Positions 30,505 through 37,735 of a stretch of 64,000 bases of DNA are shown here, piece by piece. Every line of letters begins with the position of its first letter. Position 1 is the stretch's first letter. The notes under the pieces were generated by a model. That model was not told the DNA's origin. It worked only from the letters and a program-made list of their open reading frames with translations, and did not search any database. This stretch comes from Polyangiaceae bacterium (GTDB lineage: Bacteria > Myxococcota_A > Polyangia > Polyangiales > Polyangiaceae), in NCBI GenBank assembly GCA_025937785.1, contig JAICQQ010000011.1, positions 1 through 64,000 of the forward strand, written 5' to 3'. Made by a program: the position numbers and the translations under genes.

Positions 30505-31272
30505 ATGTCCACCGCAACCTTTCATCAACTGCAGGACGCGCGCCTCTACGCCCTGCTGCATCGCGGCAACCCGGGCGACGCGCAGTTCTACGTGCGTCGC
30601 TGCCGGGGGGCCCGCCACGCGCTCGAGCTCGGCGTCGGCGCTGGCAGAATCGCCGGGGCGCTCGCCAGCGCGGGTGTCCCCGTCACCGGTATCGACAACC
30701 ACGCCGGCCTGCTCGAGTTGGCGAAGCGTGATCTCGTCGAGACCGGCGCCGCGAAGTTCCAGCTCGTCCTCACCGACATGCGCAGCTTCGAGTTGGGCGC
30801 GAAGTTCGATCGGATCGTGATTCCCTACTCGGGTCTGTTCTGCTTGTTGGACGCCGCCAGCGTGCAGGCTTGCCTCACGCGCTGCCGGCAGCATTTGATG
30901 CCGAACGGGCGCCTCTTGTTCGATGTCTACGAGGCAGATAGCTTCCACGCGGACTGTGAACCCGACGCCTTCGACGAGTCGGAGCGCGAACACGTCGTCG
31001 ATCTCGCGGACGACGAGACGAGGCTCAGCGTCTTCGAGCGCAGCACCTGGAACAAGGCTACGCAGCGGCTCGAGATGACTTACGAGTACTTCGACGAGCA
31101 GGGCCGATTGCTGCATTCGTCCCTCGTCCGGCACCGCTATTGGTTGCTCGATCAGTTCGCGCCCACCTTGGCCGAAGCGGGCCTCTGCATCGAGAACCTC
31201 CACGGTGGGTTCGCAGGCGAACCACCCAGCCTCGACGCAGAGGTGATCGCGGTCGAGGCCAAGCTGGCCTAG
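30505..31272 (+). CDS. Class I SAM-dependent methyltransferase
   Basis: A 255-residue protein. The AdoMet-binding motif I is LELGVGAGRIAGAL (residues about 35-48), followed by the acidic loop GIDNHAGLLELA, motif II region LVLTDMRSFEL and a post-motif PNGRLLFDVYEAD. Substrate is unknown. The ATG at 30505 is preferred over an upstream ATG because the extra 25 residues are low in family similarity. It is divergent from the Cys-rich protein gene, and its TAG overlaps the stop of the convergent lipoprotein gene through a shared CTAG. Confidence 0.75.
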   Translation: MSTATFHQLQDARLYALLHRGNPGDAQFYVRRCRGARHALELGVGAGRIAGALASAGVPVTGIDNHAGLLELAKRDLVETGAAKFQLVLTDMRSFELGAKFDRIVIPYSGLFCLLDAASVQACLTRCRQHLMPNGRLLFDVYEADSFHADCEPDAFDESEREHVVDLADDETRLSVFERSTWNKATQRLEMTYEYFDEQGRLLHSSLVRHRYWLLDQFAPTLAEAGLCIENLHGGFAGEPPSLDAEVIAVEAKLA

Positions 31273-32072
31273 CCCCCGCAGAGCTCGTCGTACACCGGCT
31301 CGGCGAATTCATACGCGACCGGGCTGACGCCCAACGTGTTTTGCCCGCACTCGGCGTCGTTCCCGCTGCAGCCATCACCCGGGCCGCAGTCCTCCGCGAG
31401 CCAACAATCCAGCACTTCTTCGCACTTCCTCCTGTCGTCCTGGCTGGCTTCCAGGCAGCTCTCGGCTGCGGGGTCGTCGCGCCAATCGTCGAGGCAGTGG
31501 TCGCCACCACCTCCGGTGGTGCTGCTGCTCGTAGTCGCAGTCGTCGCAGCGCTGGTGGTGGAGCCGCCGGTCGTTCCCGCGCTGGTGGTGGAACCGCCGG
31601 TCGTCACTGCGCTGGTGGTCGCAGCGCTGCCGGTCGTCGCAGCGCCGGTCGTCGCAGTGCTGGTCGAGGTCGTCGAGTCGTCGCTCGTCGAACTTTCCGT
31701 GCCGTCCTCCGTCGTCGAGCTGGTATCTCCGCCGCCTCCATCGCTGGTGACCGCGTCCTCGCTGCTGGTGGAGCTGGCTCCCCCGGAGCTTTCACCGCTG
31801 GTACTGTCCGAACCGCTGCCCCCGCTGGAGTCGCCCCCCGAGGTCGACGAGCTCGAGCTCGTCGCATTCGAGGCCGAGGTGTTGATGGTGGTCGTGTTAC
31901 CGGGTCCCGTCGCCACGGCCGCGGTCATCGTGCTGGTGTTCGCGGTCGCACCGTTGGTCGCGCTGCTGACCAGGTTGTCTGCCATCGAGTCGTTGTCTTC
32001 GACGGCTGTCGCGCAACTCTGGAGCGTCAGTCCCAGCGAAGCCCCCAGCACCCACCAGTCTCGTACTCTCAT
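31269..32072 (-). CDS. Ser/Thr-rich stalk lipoprotein with Cys-rich C-terminus
   Basis: A 267-residue lipoprotein with lipobox LTLQSC. Residues about 25-190 are almost entirely Ser, Thr, Gly and Ala, a low-complexity stalk, with DNA-level repeats around 31540-31660. The C-terminal 75 residues contain eight Cys (CLDDW, SCLEASQDDRRKCEEVLDCW, CGPGDGCSG, AECG, ELCGG) and form a small disulfide-rich domain. This layout is common among myxobacterial surface lipoproteins; no function is known. Confidence 0.7.
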   Translation of the reverse strand: MRVRDWWVLGASLGLTLQSCATAVEDNDSMADNLVSSATNGATANTSTMTAAVATGPGNTTTINTSASNATSSSSSTSGGDSSGGSGSDSTSGESSGGASSTSSEDAVTSDGGGGDTSSTTEDGTESSTSDDSTTSTSTATTGAATTGSAATTSAVTTGGSTTSAGTTGGSTTSAATTATTSSSTTGGGGDHCLDDWRDDPAAESCLEASQDDRRKCEEVLDCWLAEDCGPGDGCSGNDAECGQNTLGVSPVAYEFAEPVYDELCGG

Positions 32073-32264
32073 GTAGTCTCCTGGTCAATCACACCAAGCT
32101 TCTGCCAAGCTTACGCGGGCCGCTCACGCCGTGCCAGGCGCACGCGGACCGGGAGCGCTCAGCATCCACTCACAGGCGAGCGCACGCGATCACCCTGGAG
32201 AGCCTGGTGGGAGCGTTGGCTACTGGCGGCGCACCGCGCCTAGCGCGCCCTCCATTGCCACTGG

Positions 32265-32675
32265 CTACTCACACGCGACGTGCGGGCCGCCAGCGCCATC
32301 GTCGCAGCTGCAGCTGGAACCGAGCACGCCGGTGACGCACGCGCAGCTGGCGGTCTCGGCGCACTCGGGCAACCAACCGCAGGCCGGGCCACCGTTGGCC
32401 TTCTCGTCGCAATAGAAGCCGACAGGGCACATGCTTGCGCCGCACGCGAAGCAGGTTTGGTCGGAGCAATCCGGTCCCGTCGGGCCAGGGTCGCCGCTCG
32501 CGCCGTCGTCGGCCGCGGGGGACGCTCCCGACGCGCCGTCCTCGGCGTTCGCTTCGGAGTCATCAGCTCCCTTGGCGGGGGCTTGCGTGCTTCCGCCGCA
32601 AGCGCTGGCGAACAGCCACGCCCCGAGCGCGACGATAGTCGCCGCATGGCGCGGCGAAAACGACTCGAAAACGCC
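32265..32675 (-). CDS. Small Cys-rich lipoprotein (start uncertain)
   Basis: The mature part is clear: a hydrophobic segment IVALGAWLFASACGG with a lipobox-like SAC, an Ala/Asp/Gly linker, then a C-terminal Cys-rich domain (CSDQTCFACGASMCPVG, YCDEKANGG, and further Cys to the end). No ATG, GTG or TTG codon lies at a suitable distance upstream. The coordinate given is a CTG codon, and the real start could be further upstream, overlapping the divergent FAD oxidase gene. A frameshift near the 5' end is also possible. Function unknown. Confidence 0.45.
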   Translation of the reverse strand, partial: GVFESFSPRHAATIVALGAWLFASACGGSTQAPAKGADDSEANAEDGASGASPAADDGASGDPGPTGPDCSDQTCFACGASMCPVGFYCDEKANGGPACGWLPECAETASCACVTGVLGSSCSCDDGAGGPHVACE

Positions 32676-32728
32676 CAGATCGCTCGAGGAGCGTATACGT
32701 CCCGGCTCACCCGCGTTACAAGCGAATC

Positions 32729-34687
32729 GTGAGTGCGGTCGACGACTTGCGCCAGCTGGTCCCGGGGTCACGAGTGAGTGATAGCCCATCCGATCGAGTC
32801 GTGTACAGTCGGGATCTGTGGCCGCGGGACCTAATCCGATTGCGGGCCCATGATGCGACCCGTCCCGGGCCCAGCGCCATCGTTTGGCCGAGCTCCCAGG
32901 GCGACCTCGCCCGAATCGTCGCCTATGCACGCGACACCGCGACGCCGATCGTCCCCTTCGGAGCCGGCAGCGGCGTGTGCGGGGGGATCGCGCCCGATCG
33001 GCAGACCATCGTCGTCGATCTGAAGGCCCTCACCGGGTTCACGCTGCATCCGGACGAAGGTGTCGTCGATGTCGGAGCAGGTATGCTCGGCATCACGCTG
33101 GAGAACGAGCTCGAGGCGTTGGGCTACACCGTCGGGCACTTTCCCTCCAGCATTCTGTGCTCGACCGTCGGTGGGTGGCTGGCCGCGCGCGGTGCCGGGC
33201 AGTGTTCCGGCCTGTACGGAAAAATCGAGGACATGGTGGTCGGCTGCGATGCCGTGCTCGGTTCGGGCGATGCCGTGCGCATGCGCTGGCGCGAACGCGG
33301 ACCGAACCTCGCCCCGCTCATGATCGGTAGCGAGGGCACACTGGGGATCATCGCCGCCGCGCGCCTTCGCTTGCATCGAACGCCCCGGGCCCGCGCCTAC
33401 GCAGGCTTCATGTTCAGGGACGTCGAAAGTGGCTGGGAAGCCCTGCGCGAGATGTTCCAGAGCGGGCTCCGCCCCGCGGTAGCGCGTCTCTACGACGCGC
33501 TCGACACCGCCTTGCATTCGTCGAAGTCCGGTCCCAGCAAAGACCCTTCATGGGTCCTGCGCAACGCCCTGCGCATTCCGAACGCCATCAACCACGCCGT
33601 CCGGGGCCTCGAGGGAGCGCTGCTGAATCAGTGCCGGCTCGTGCTCATCTTCGAGGGTGAGCCTGCCGCCGTCGCGGAAGACCGCGAGCGCGCGCTGCGC
33701 ATTTGCACCAGTTACCGTGCCCGCGATCTCGGCGAAGCGCCCGCCCGCGCCTGGCTCGAGCATCGCTACTCGGTGAGCTACCGGCAGTCACCGGTGTTTC
33801 GCTCCGGCGCATTCAGCGACACGATGGAGGTCGCCGCGCCTTGGTCGAAGCTCCGGGCTGTCTACGATGAGGTGAGGCGAGCGCTCGGGCGCTATGTGGT
33901 CGTGCTCGCGCATCTGAGCCATGTGTACCCCGACGGCTGCAGCATCTATTTCACCTTCAGCGCCATGACCGACAGCGACGAGGAGGCGCTGGCGCGGTAC
34001 GACGCCCTCTGGCCCGCCGCGCTCGGCGCCGCGCTCGCCGCTGGCGCGACGCTCAGCCATCATCATGGCGTCGGCCGCAGCAAGGCGCCGCTGATGGGCG
34101 CGGAGCTCGGCTACGGCGTCGAGATGATGCGCCGCCTCAAGCAGGTCTGGGACCCGGCAGGCGTGCTGAACCCGGGCGCGCTCTTGCCCAAGGAAACGCC
34201 CAAGGCTGCGGCCCTGCCTCGAGATCTCGCCGAATGCGCGCTCGACGAGAAGTCGCTGCTCGCCGATTTCGACGCCCGCCTCTCCCTCGACCAGTGCGAA
34301 AACCTACTCGTGCGCCGAGGCTACACGCTCGGTATCGCCCGCGCCGGCAGCCAATCGCTCGCCGACTGGGTCGCCGCCGGCCTGCCTGGCGCGCGCTGTC
34401 GCTGGGAGGATCCGGTGGATCAGACGCTCGTCGCGCTCTCGGCGACCCTGCGCGGCGACGCGGCGCTCACGCTCACCCCGGTACCGCGCCGCGCCGTGGG
34501 CCCCGATCTCTCGACGCTCTTCGTCGGCGAACGCCGCGTCGGTCGCCTGGCGCGCGTCACGCTGCGCGTGCACCCCGTCGCCGAAACTCCGTCGCGCACC
34601 TTACCCGGCAGTATCACGTCACACGACGCGCTGAGCGAGGGGGAAGCCAGCGCGTGGGAGCAGGCGGTGGCGGCGCAGCTGGAGTGA
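32729..34687 (+). CDS. FAD-binding oxidase, alkylglycerone-phosphate synthase-like
   Basis: A 652-residue flavoprotein starting at GTG. The PCMH-type FAD domain is at about residues 45-235 (IVPFGAGSGVCGG, TVGGWLAARGAGQCSGLYGKIED, GSEGTLGII). The substrate domain (about 240-490) ends with TLSHHHGVGRSKAP, the His triplet typical of alkyl-dihydroxyacetonephosphate synthases (ether lipid synthesis), and WDPAGVLNPGALLP. About 150 more residues follow that partly resemble the second half of another FAD domain. Ether lipids are known in myxobacteria, so an AGPS role is plausible, but a related lactate or glycolate oxidase cannot be ruled out. Confidence 0.75.
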   Translation: MSAVDDLRQLVPGSRVSDSPSDRVVYSRDLWPRDLIRLRAHDATRPGPSAIVWPSSQGDLARIVAYARDTATPIVPFGAGSGVCGGIAPDRQTIVVDLKALTGFTLHPDEGVVDVGAGMLGITLENELEALGYTVGHFPSSILCSTVGGWLAARGAGQCSGLYGKIEDMVVGCDAVLGSGDAVRMRWRERGPNLAPLMIGSEGTLGIIAAARLRLHRTPRARAYAGFMFRDVESGWEALREMFQSGLRPAVARLYDALDTALHSSKSGPSKDPSWVLRNALRIPNAINHAVRGLEGALLNQCRLVLIFEGEPAAVAEDRERALRICTSYRARDLGEAPARAWLEHRYSVSYRQSPVFRSGAFSDTMEVAAPWSKLRAVYDEVRRALGRYVVVLAHLSHVYPDGCSIYFTFSAMTDSDEEALARYDALWPAALGAALAAGATLSHHHGVGRSKAPLMGAELGYGVEMMRRLKQVWDPAGVLNPGALLPKETPKAAALPRDLAECALDEKSLLADFDARLSLDQCENLLVRRGYTLGIARAGSQSLADWVAAGLPGARCRWEDPVDQTLVALSATLRGDAALTLTPVPRRAVGPDLSTLFVGERRVGRLARVTLRVHPVAETPSRTLPGSITSHDALSEGEASAWEQAVAAQLE

Positions 34688-34691
34688 AGCT

Positions 34692-35009
34692 CTACTCGAC
34701 GCTCGCCAGCACGATGCTCACGTCGAAGGACTGGCCCGGAAAACCGTCATCCTTCCAGACTCGTTCGGAGTGCGTTACGAAGCCCTCTTTCCACGCGACC
34801 AACCAGTAGTCGTGATTGTCATCCCCAGCGACAACGTCGGTGATCTTGAAGCGACCCTCGTCGTTCGTCTGCCGCAAACAAGCAAGTTTCGTGTCCGCTC
34901 CTGCGATCAAGTCGTCGAGAGGATCATCGACCCGTCGATCTCCGAGATAGAGACACGCTCCAGCGATTGGTGTTCCGGATTCATCGGACACGAAGCCTCG
35001 CGCGGTCAT
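34692..35009 (-). CDS. Carboxypeptidase-regulatory-like domain protein
   Basis: A 105-residue protein. It begins GFVSDESGTPIAGACLYLG and continues with TNDEGRFKITDV and DYWLVAWKEGF, the pattern of the CarboxypepD_reg-like beta sandwich found in surface proteins. No signal peptide is visible, and an in-frame stop precedes the ATG by one codon, so it may be a small free domain or a truncated gene. Function unknown. Confidence 0.5.
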   Translation of the reverse strand: MTARGFVSDESGTPIAGACLYLGDRRVDDPLDDLIAGADTKLACLRQTNDEGRFKITDVVAGDDNHDYWLVAWKEGFVTHSERVWKDDGFPGQSFDVSIVLASVE

Positions 35010-35071
35010 TCACATGCAGCCACTGCCAAGCCGACATGGTTTGTCGGCTGAAGCCGAGTGCCGATGCCGGC

Positions 35072-35503
35072 TTACTCAGGCGGTACCAAGCTATCGCTGC
35101 CGCCGAGGTCCAGGCTCTTCGACAGCCGGGCGAAGGCGGTCTCGACCTTCTGCCGATCGGCGCGCTCGAGCTTGCCCTCGCCCGCGCGCCAGAGCGCGTA
35201 GCGCAGGGCGGCGGCTTCTAGCTCGGTCAGGGCCGTGCTGCGAGTCAGGTCTAGCTCGGCCACGTGGTAGCGCAGGATGACCTGCCCGTCGGTCATGATG
35301 CGCTCACCGACGATGACGCCCTTGCTGGTGCCATCGCCGACGAGCTGGCGGATGATGCCGCGCACGCGGGCGGCGCGGCGGCGCACCCGCAGTGCCTTGG
35401 GCTGTTCGAACAGCTGGAAGAAGCGGTTTCGTGAGAAGGTATTGGGCGCCAAGATCAAGGCACACAAGAGAGCGTCCAGGTCGACTTTGTTCCAAACGCT
35501 CAT
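35072..35503 (-). CDS. Conserved hypothetical protein downstream of prfA
   Basis: A 143-residue soluble protein that I do not recognise. It is rich in Arg and Leu, with a basic segment ALRVRRRAARVRGIIRQLVG (residues about 37-56), a beta-rich middle (GVIVGERIMTDGQVILRYHV) and a helical C-terminus. It begins 9 bases after the prfA stop, so it is very probably co-transcribed with release factor 1; a nucleic-acid-related role is possible but unsupported. Confidence 0.6.
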   Translation of the reverse strand: MSVWNKVDLDALLCALILAPNTFSRNRFFQLFEQPKALRVRRRAARVRGIIRQLVGDGTSKGVIVGERIMTDGQVILRYHVAELDLTRSTALTELEAAALRYALWRAGEGKLERADRQKVETAFARLSKSLDLGGSDSLVPPE

Positions 35504-35512
35504 GATGTTGCC

Positions 35513-36598
35513 CTACGGCGAACCCTGGTCCGGATCACGCAACTGTTCGAGCTGGGCTGCCTGGTGCCAGGCGCCCACGGCATCCATCAGCTCCGTCAGG
35601 TCGCCGTCGATCACCCGGTCGAGCTTGTACAAGGTGAGCCCGATGCGGTGATCGGTCAGGCGGTTCTGAGGGAAGTTGTAGGTACGGATCTTCTCGGAGC
35701 GATCGCCGGCCTTGACCATCGAACGGCGCTCGTCGCGGATGGCTTCGTCTTGCTTGCGCTGTTCGAGCTCGAGCAGCCGGCTGCGCAGGATCTTCAGGCC
35801 CTTGGCCTTGTTCTTGATCTGGCTGCGTTCGTCCTGGCACTTCACGATCATGCCCGTGGGTAAGTGGGTGATCTGCACGGCGCTGTTGGTGGTATTGACG
35901 CCTTGACCGCCGGGACCGCCCGACGCGGCTATGTCGAAGCGCAGGTCTTTTTCATCGATCTCCAGCTCGACCTCGTCGGCTTCGGGCAACACGGCGACGG
36001 TGGCCGTCGAGGTGTGGACACGGCCTTGGGCTTCGGTGGCGGGGACACGTTGCACGCGGTGCACACCACTCTCGAACTTGAGCTTCGAGTACACCTTGTC
36101 GCCCGTCACTAGCACGATGATTTCTTTTAGGCCGCCCGCTGCAGCTTCGCTCTTGCTCAAGAGCTCGATGCGCCAGCCCTTGGTTTCGGCGAAACGCGTG
36201 TACATGCGGAACAGATCCGCTGCGAACAGCGCCGCCTCTTCCCCACCGGCGCCCGCGCGGATTTCGACCAGGGTGTTGCGCTCGTCGTTGGGGTCCTTCG
36301 GCAGCAAGAGGATCTGGAGCTCCCGCTCGACCTGGGCGATCTCTTGTTCGAGCAGGGGCAGTTCTTCGCGCGCAAGGGGGCCGAGCTCCGGATCTTGCAG
36401 CGCTTCTTTGTCTTCGGCGATCTGGCGGGTCAGCGCGCTGAAGCGTTCGAAGTGCGTCACGATCGGCGCGAGCTGGGTCCTTTCCCGGTTCAAATCGTTC
36501 AGCCGCTTGGGATCGGCGACAACCGCCGGATCGCACATGAGCTGGTCAATCTCTTCTTGGCGCCTCGCGAAGGCCCGCAGTTTGTCGGTCGGAATCAT
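35513..36598 (-). CDS. prfA: Peptide chain release factor 1
   Basis: A 361-residue class I release factor recognising UAA and UAG. The codon-reading motif PAT is at residues 186-188 in HRVQRVPATEAQGR, and the catalytic GGQ loop at 230-232 (SGGPGGQGVNTT) lies just after. The PAT tripeptide marks RF1 rather than RF2. Length is normal. The gene usually adjacent, prmC (the GGQ methyltransferase), is not here; instead a small hypothetical gene follows after 9 bases. It is divergent from the DUF362 gene. Confidence 0.97.
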   Translation of the reverse strand: MIPTDKLRAFARRQEEIDQLMCDPAVVADPKRLNDLNRERTQLAPIVTHFERFSALTRQIAEDKEALQDPELGPLAREELPLLEQEIAQVERELQILLLPKDPNDERNTLVEIRAGAGGEEAALFAADLFRMYTRFAETKGWRIELLSKSEAAAGGLKEIIVLVTGDKVYSKLKFESGVHRVQRVPATEAQGRVHTSTATVAVLPEADEVELEIDEKDLRFDIAASGGPGGQGVNTTNSAVQITHLPTGMIVKCQDERSQIKNKAKGLKILRSRLLELEQRKQDEAIRDERRSMVKAGDRSEKIRTYNFPQNRLTDHRIGLTLYKLDRVIDGDLTELMDAVGAWHQAAQLEQLRDPDQGSP

Positions 36599-36724
36599 GG
36601 TGATGAGGGCTCTCGGGGCCAGGAATTCAACGAACCCGTGGCAAATCTACTCGAGGGTGGCTCGGAGTACGAGAATGTTTGGATTTCAGCCACTTATGTT
36701 GGAACCTAGCGGTGGACCGGAAAC

Positions 36725-36752
36725 TTGACGTAACGTTAGTTACAGCTAAAAA
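36725..36752 (+). promoter_or_regulatory. Promoter with palindromic operator upstream of the DUF362 gene
   Basis: TTGACG (36725-36730) and TAAAAA (36747-36752) form a sigma-70-like pair with a 16-base spacer. The spacer contains GTAAC-GTTA-GTTAC (36730-36743), a perfect inverted repeat placed where a repressor would block polymerase. AGGAG, 6 bases before the ATG at 36764, is a good ribosome binding site. Confidence 0.45.
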
Positions 36753-36763
36753 CTAGGAGCAGC

Positions 36764-37732
36764 ATGACGGATCCCTCGTCACGAAGACAGGTGCTCAAGC
36801 AACTCGCGGCAGCCGGCGCCGTTTTGGGCGGCGCAGGGGCGCTGACGCGTTTTGCTTTCGACCCCGGCGGCTTTGGTTTGTCGGATCCCAAGGGGGAGCG
36901 TCAAGTCCGAAGTTTCGAAGTGGCCGAGACCGAGAGCCCGATCTTCGCGATCGCCAAGAGCAGCAAGGACCCGGCGGAGCTGACGCGCAAAGCCATCGAC
37001 GCGCTCGGCGGCATGAAGCGTTTCATCTCCAACGGCGACATCGTCGCGATCAAACCCAACATCGGTTGGGACCGCATGCCGGTACACGCCGCCAACACCA
37101 ACCCCAAGGTCGTGGCTGAGGTCGTGCGGCTCGCGTTCGAAGCAGGCGCCAAGCAGGTCATCGTGACCGACGCCTCGTGCAACGAACCGAATCGCTGCTT
37201 TCAGCGCTCGGGGATCTGGCGCGCGACCCACGCCCTGGGCGCGACCGTGATCCTACCTGCCGAACATCGCTTTCGCGAACTGCGAATGAAGGGCGAAGTG
37301 CTCGACCAGTGGCCGGTTTACACGCCGCTCGTCAACGCCGACAAGGTCATCAACGTGCCGGTGGCCAAGCACCACAACCTCTCCAAGTTCACCGCCGCGA
37401 TGAAGAATTGGTACGGCTTGCTCGGCGGGCGGCGCAATCGCTTGCACCAAAACATCGACGTCTCCATCGCCGATCTGGCGACCTTCATGCGACCTACGCT
37501 CACCGTCATGGACGCAACCCGCGTGCTCCTGCGCAACGGACCGCAGGGCGGCAACATCGACGACGCCGTGGACATGCATCAAGTCGTCGCGAGCCTCGAT
37601 CAGGTCGCCGTGGATGCGTACGGCACCACCCTCATCGGCGAAAAGGTCGAGAACGTGAAGTATCTGAAGCTAGGGCACGAACGCGGCCTGGGCAACATGC
37701 ATTGGGAGCAAGTCCCGCACGTGGAGGTCTGA
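36764..37732 (+). CDS. DUF362 domain protein with Tat-like signal
   Basis: A 322-residue protein with RR in SSRRQVLKQLAAAGAVLGGAGAL, a Tat-type signal, so it is probably exported folded. The body has GDIVAIKPNIGWDR, AANTNPKVVAEVVRLAFEAGAK, VIVTDASCNEPNRCF and INVPVAKHHNLSKFTAAMKNWYG, the conserved blocks of DUF362 proteins. These are often found with ferredoxin-like genes, and a polyferredoxin gene follows after 3 bases. No catalytic role is established for the family. An Fe-S-dependent redox function is inferred from the neighbour. Confidence 0.85.
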   Translation: MTDPSSRRQVLKQLAAAGAVLGGAGALTRFAFDPGGFGLSDPKGERQVRSFEVAETESPIFAIAKSSKDPAELTRKAIDALGGMKRFISNGDIVAIKPNIGWDRMPVHAANTNPKVVAEVVRLAFEAGAKQVIVTDASCNEPNRCFQRSGIWRATHALGATVILPAEHRFRELRMKGEVLDQWPVYTPLVNADKVINVPVAKHHNLSKFTAAMKNWYGLLGGRRNRLHQNIDVSIADLATFMRPTLTVMDATRVLLRNGPQGGNIDDAVDMHQVVASLDQVAVDAYGTTLIGEKVENVKYLKLGHERGLGNMHWEQVPHVEV

Positions 37733-37735
37733 GGC

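Noticed and set aside
31540-31670. Short direct repeats with regular spacing that might suggest a CRISPR array
   Set aside because: They lie in frame inside the Ser/Thr-rich lipoprotein gene and encode its low-complexity stalk; spacers are not unique.
34692-35020. Possible lipobox GSGC just upstream of the carboxypeptidase-regulatory-like gene, ended by an in-frame TGA
   Set aside because: The preceding residues do not form a hydrophobic signal sequence, so a broken lipoprotein is not supported.
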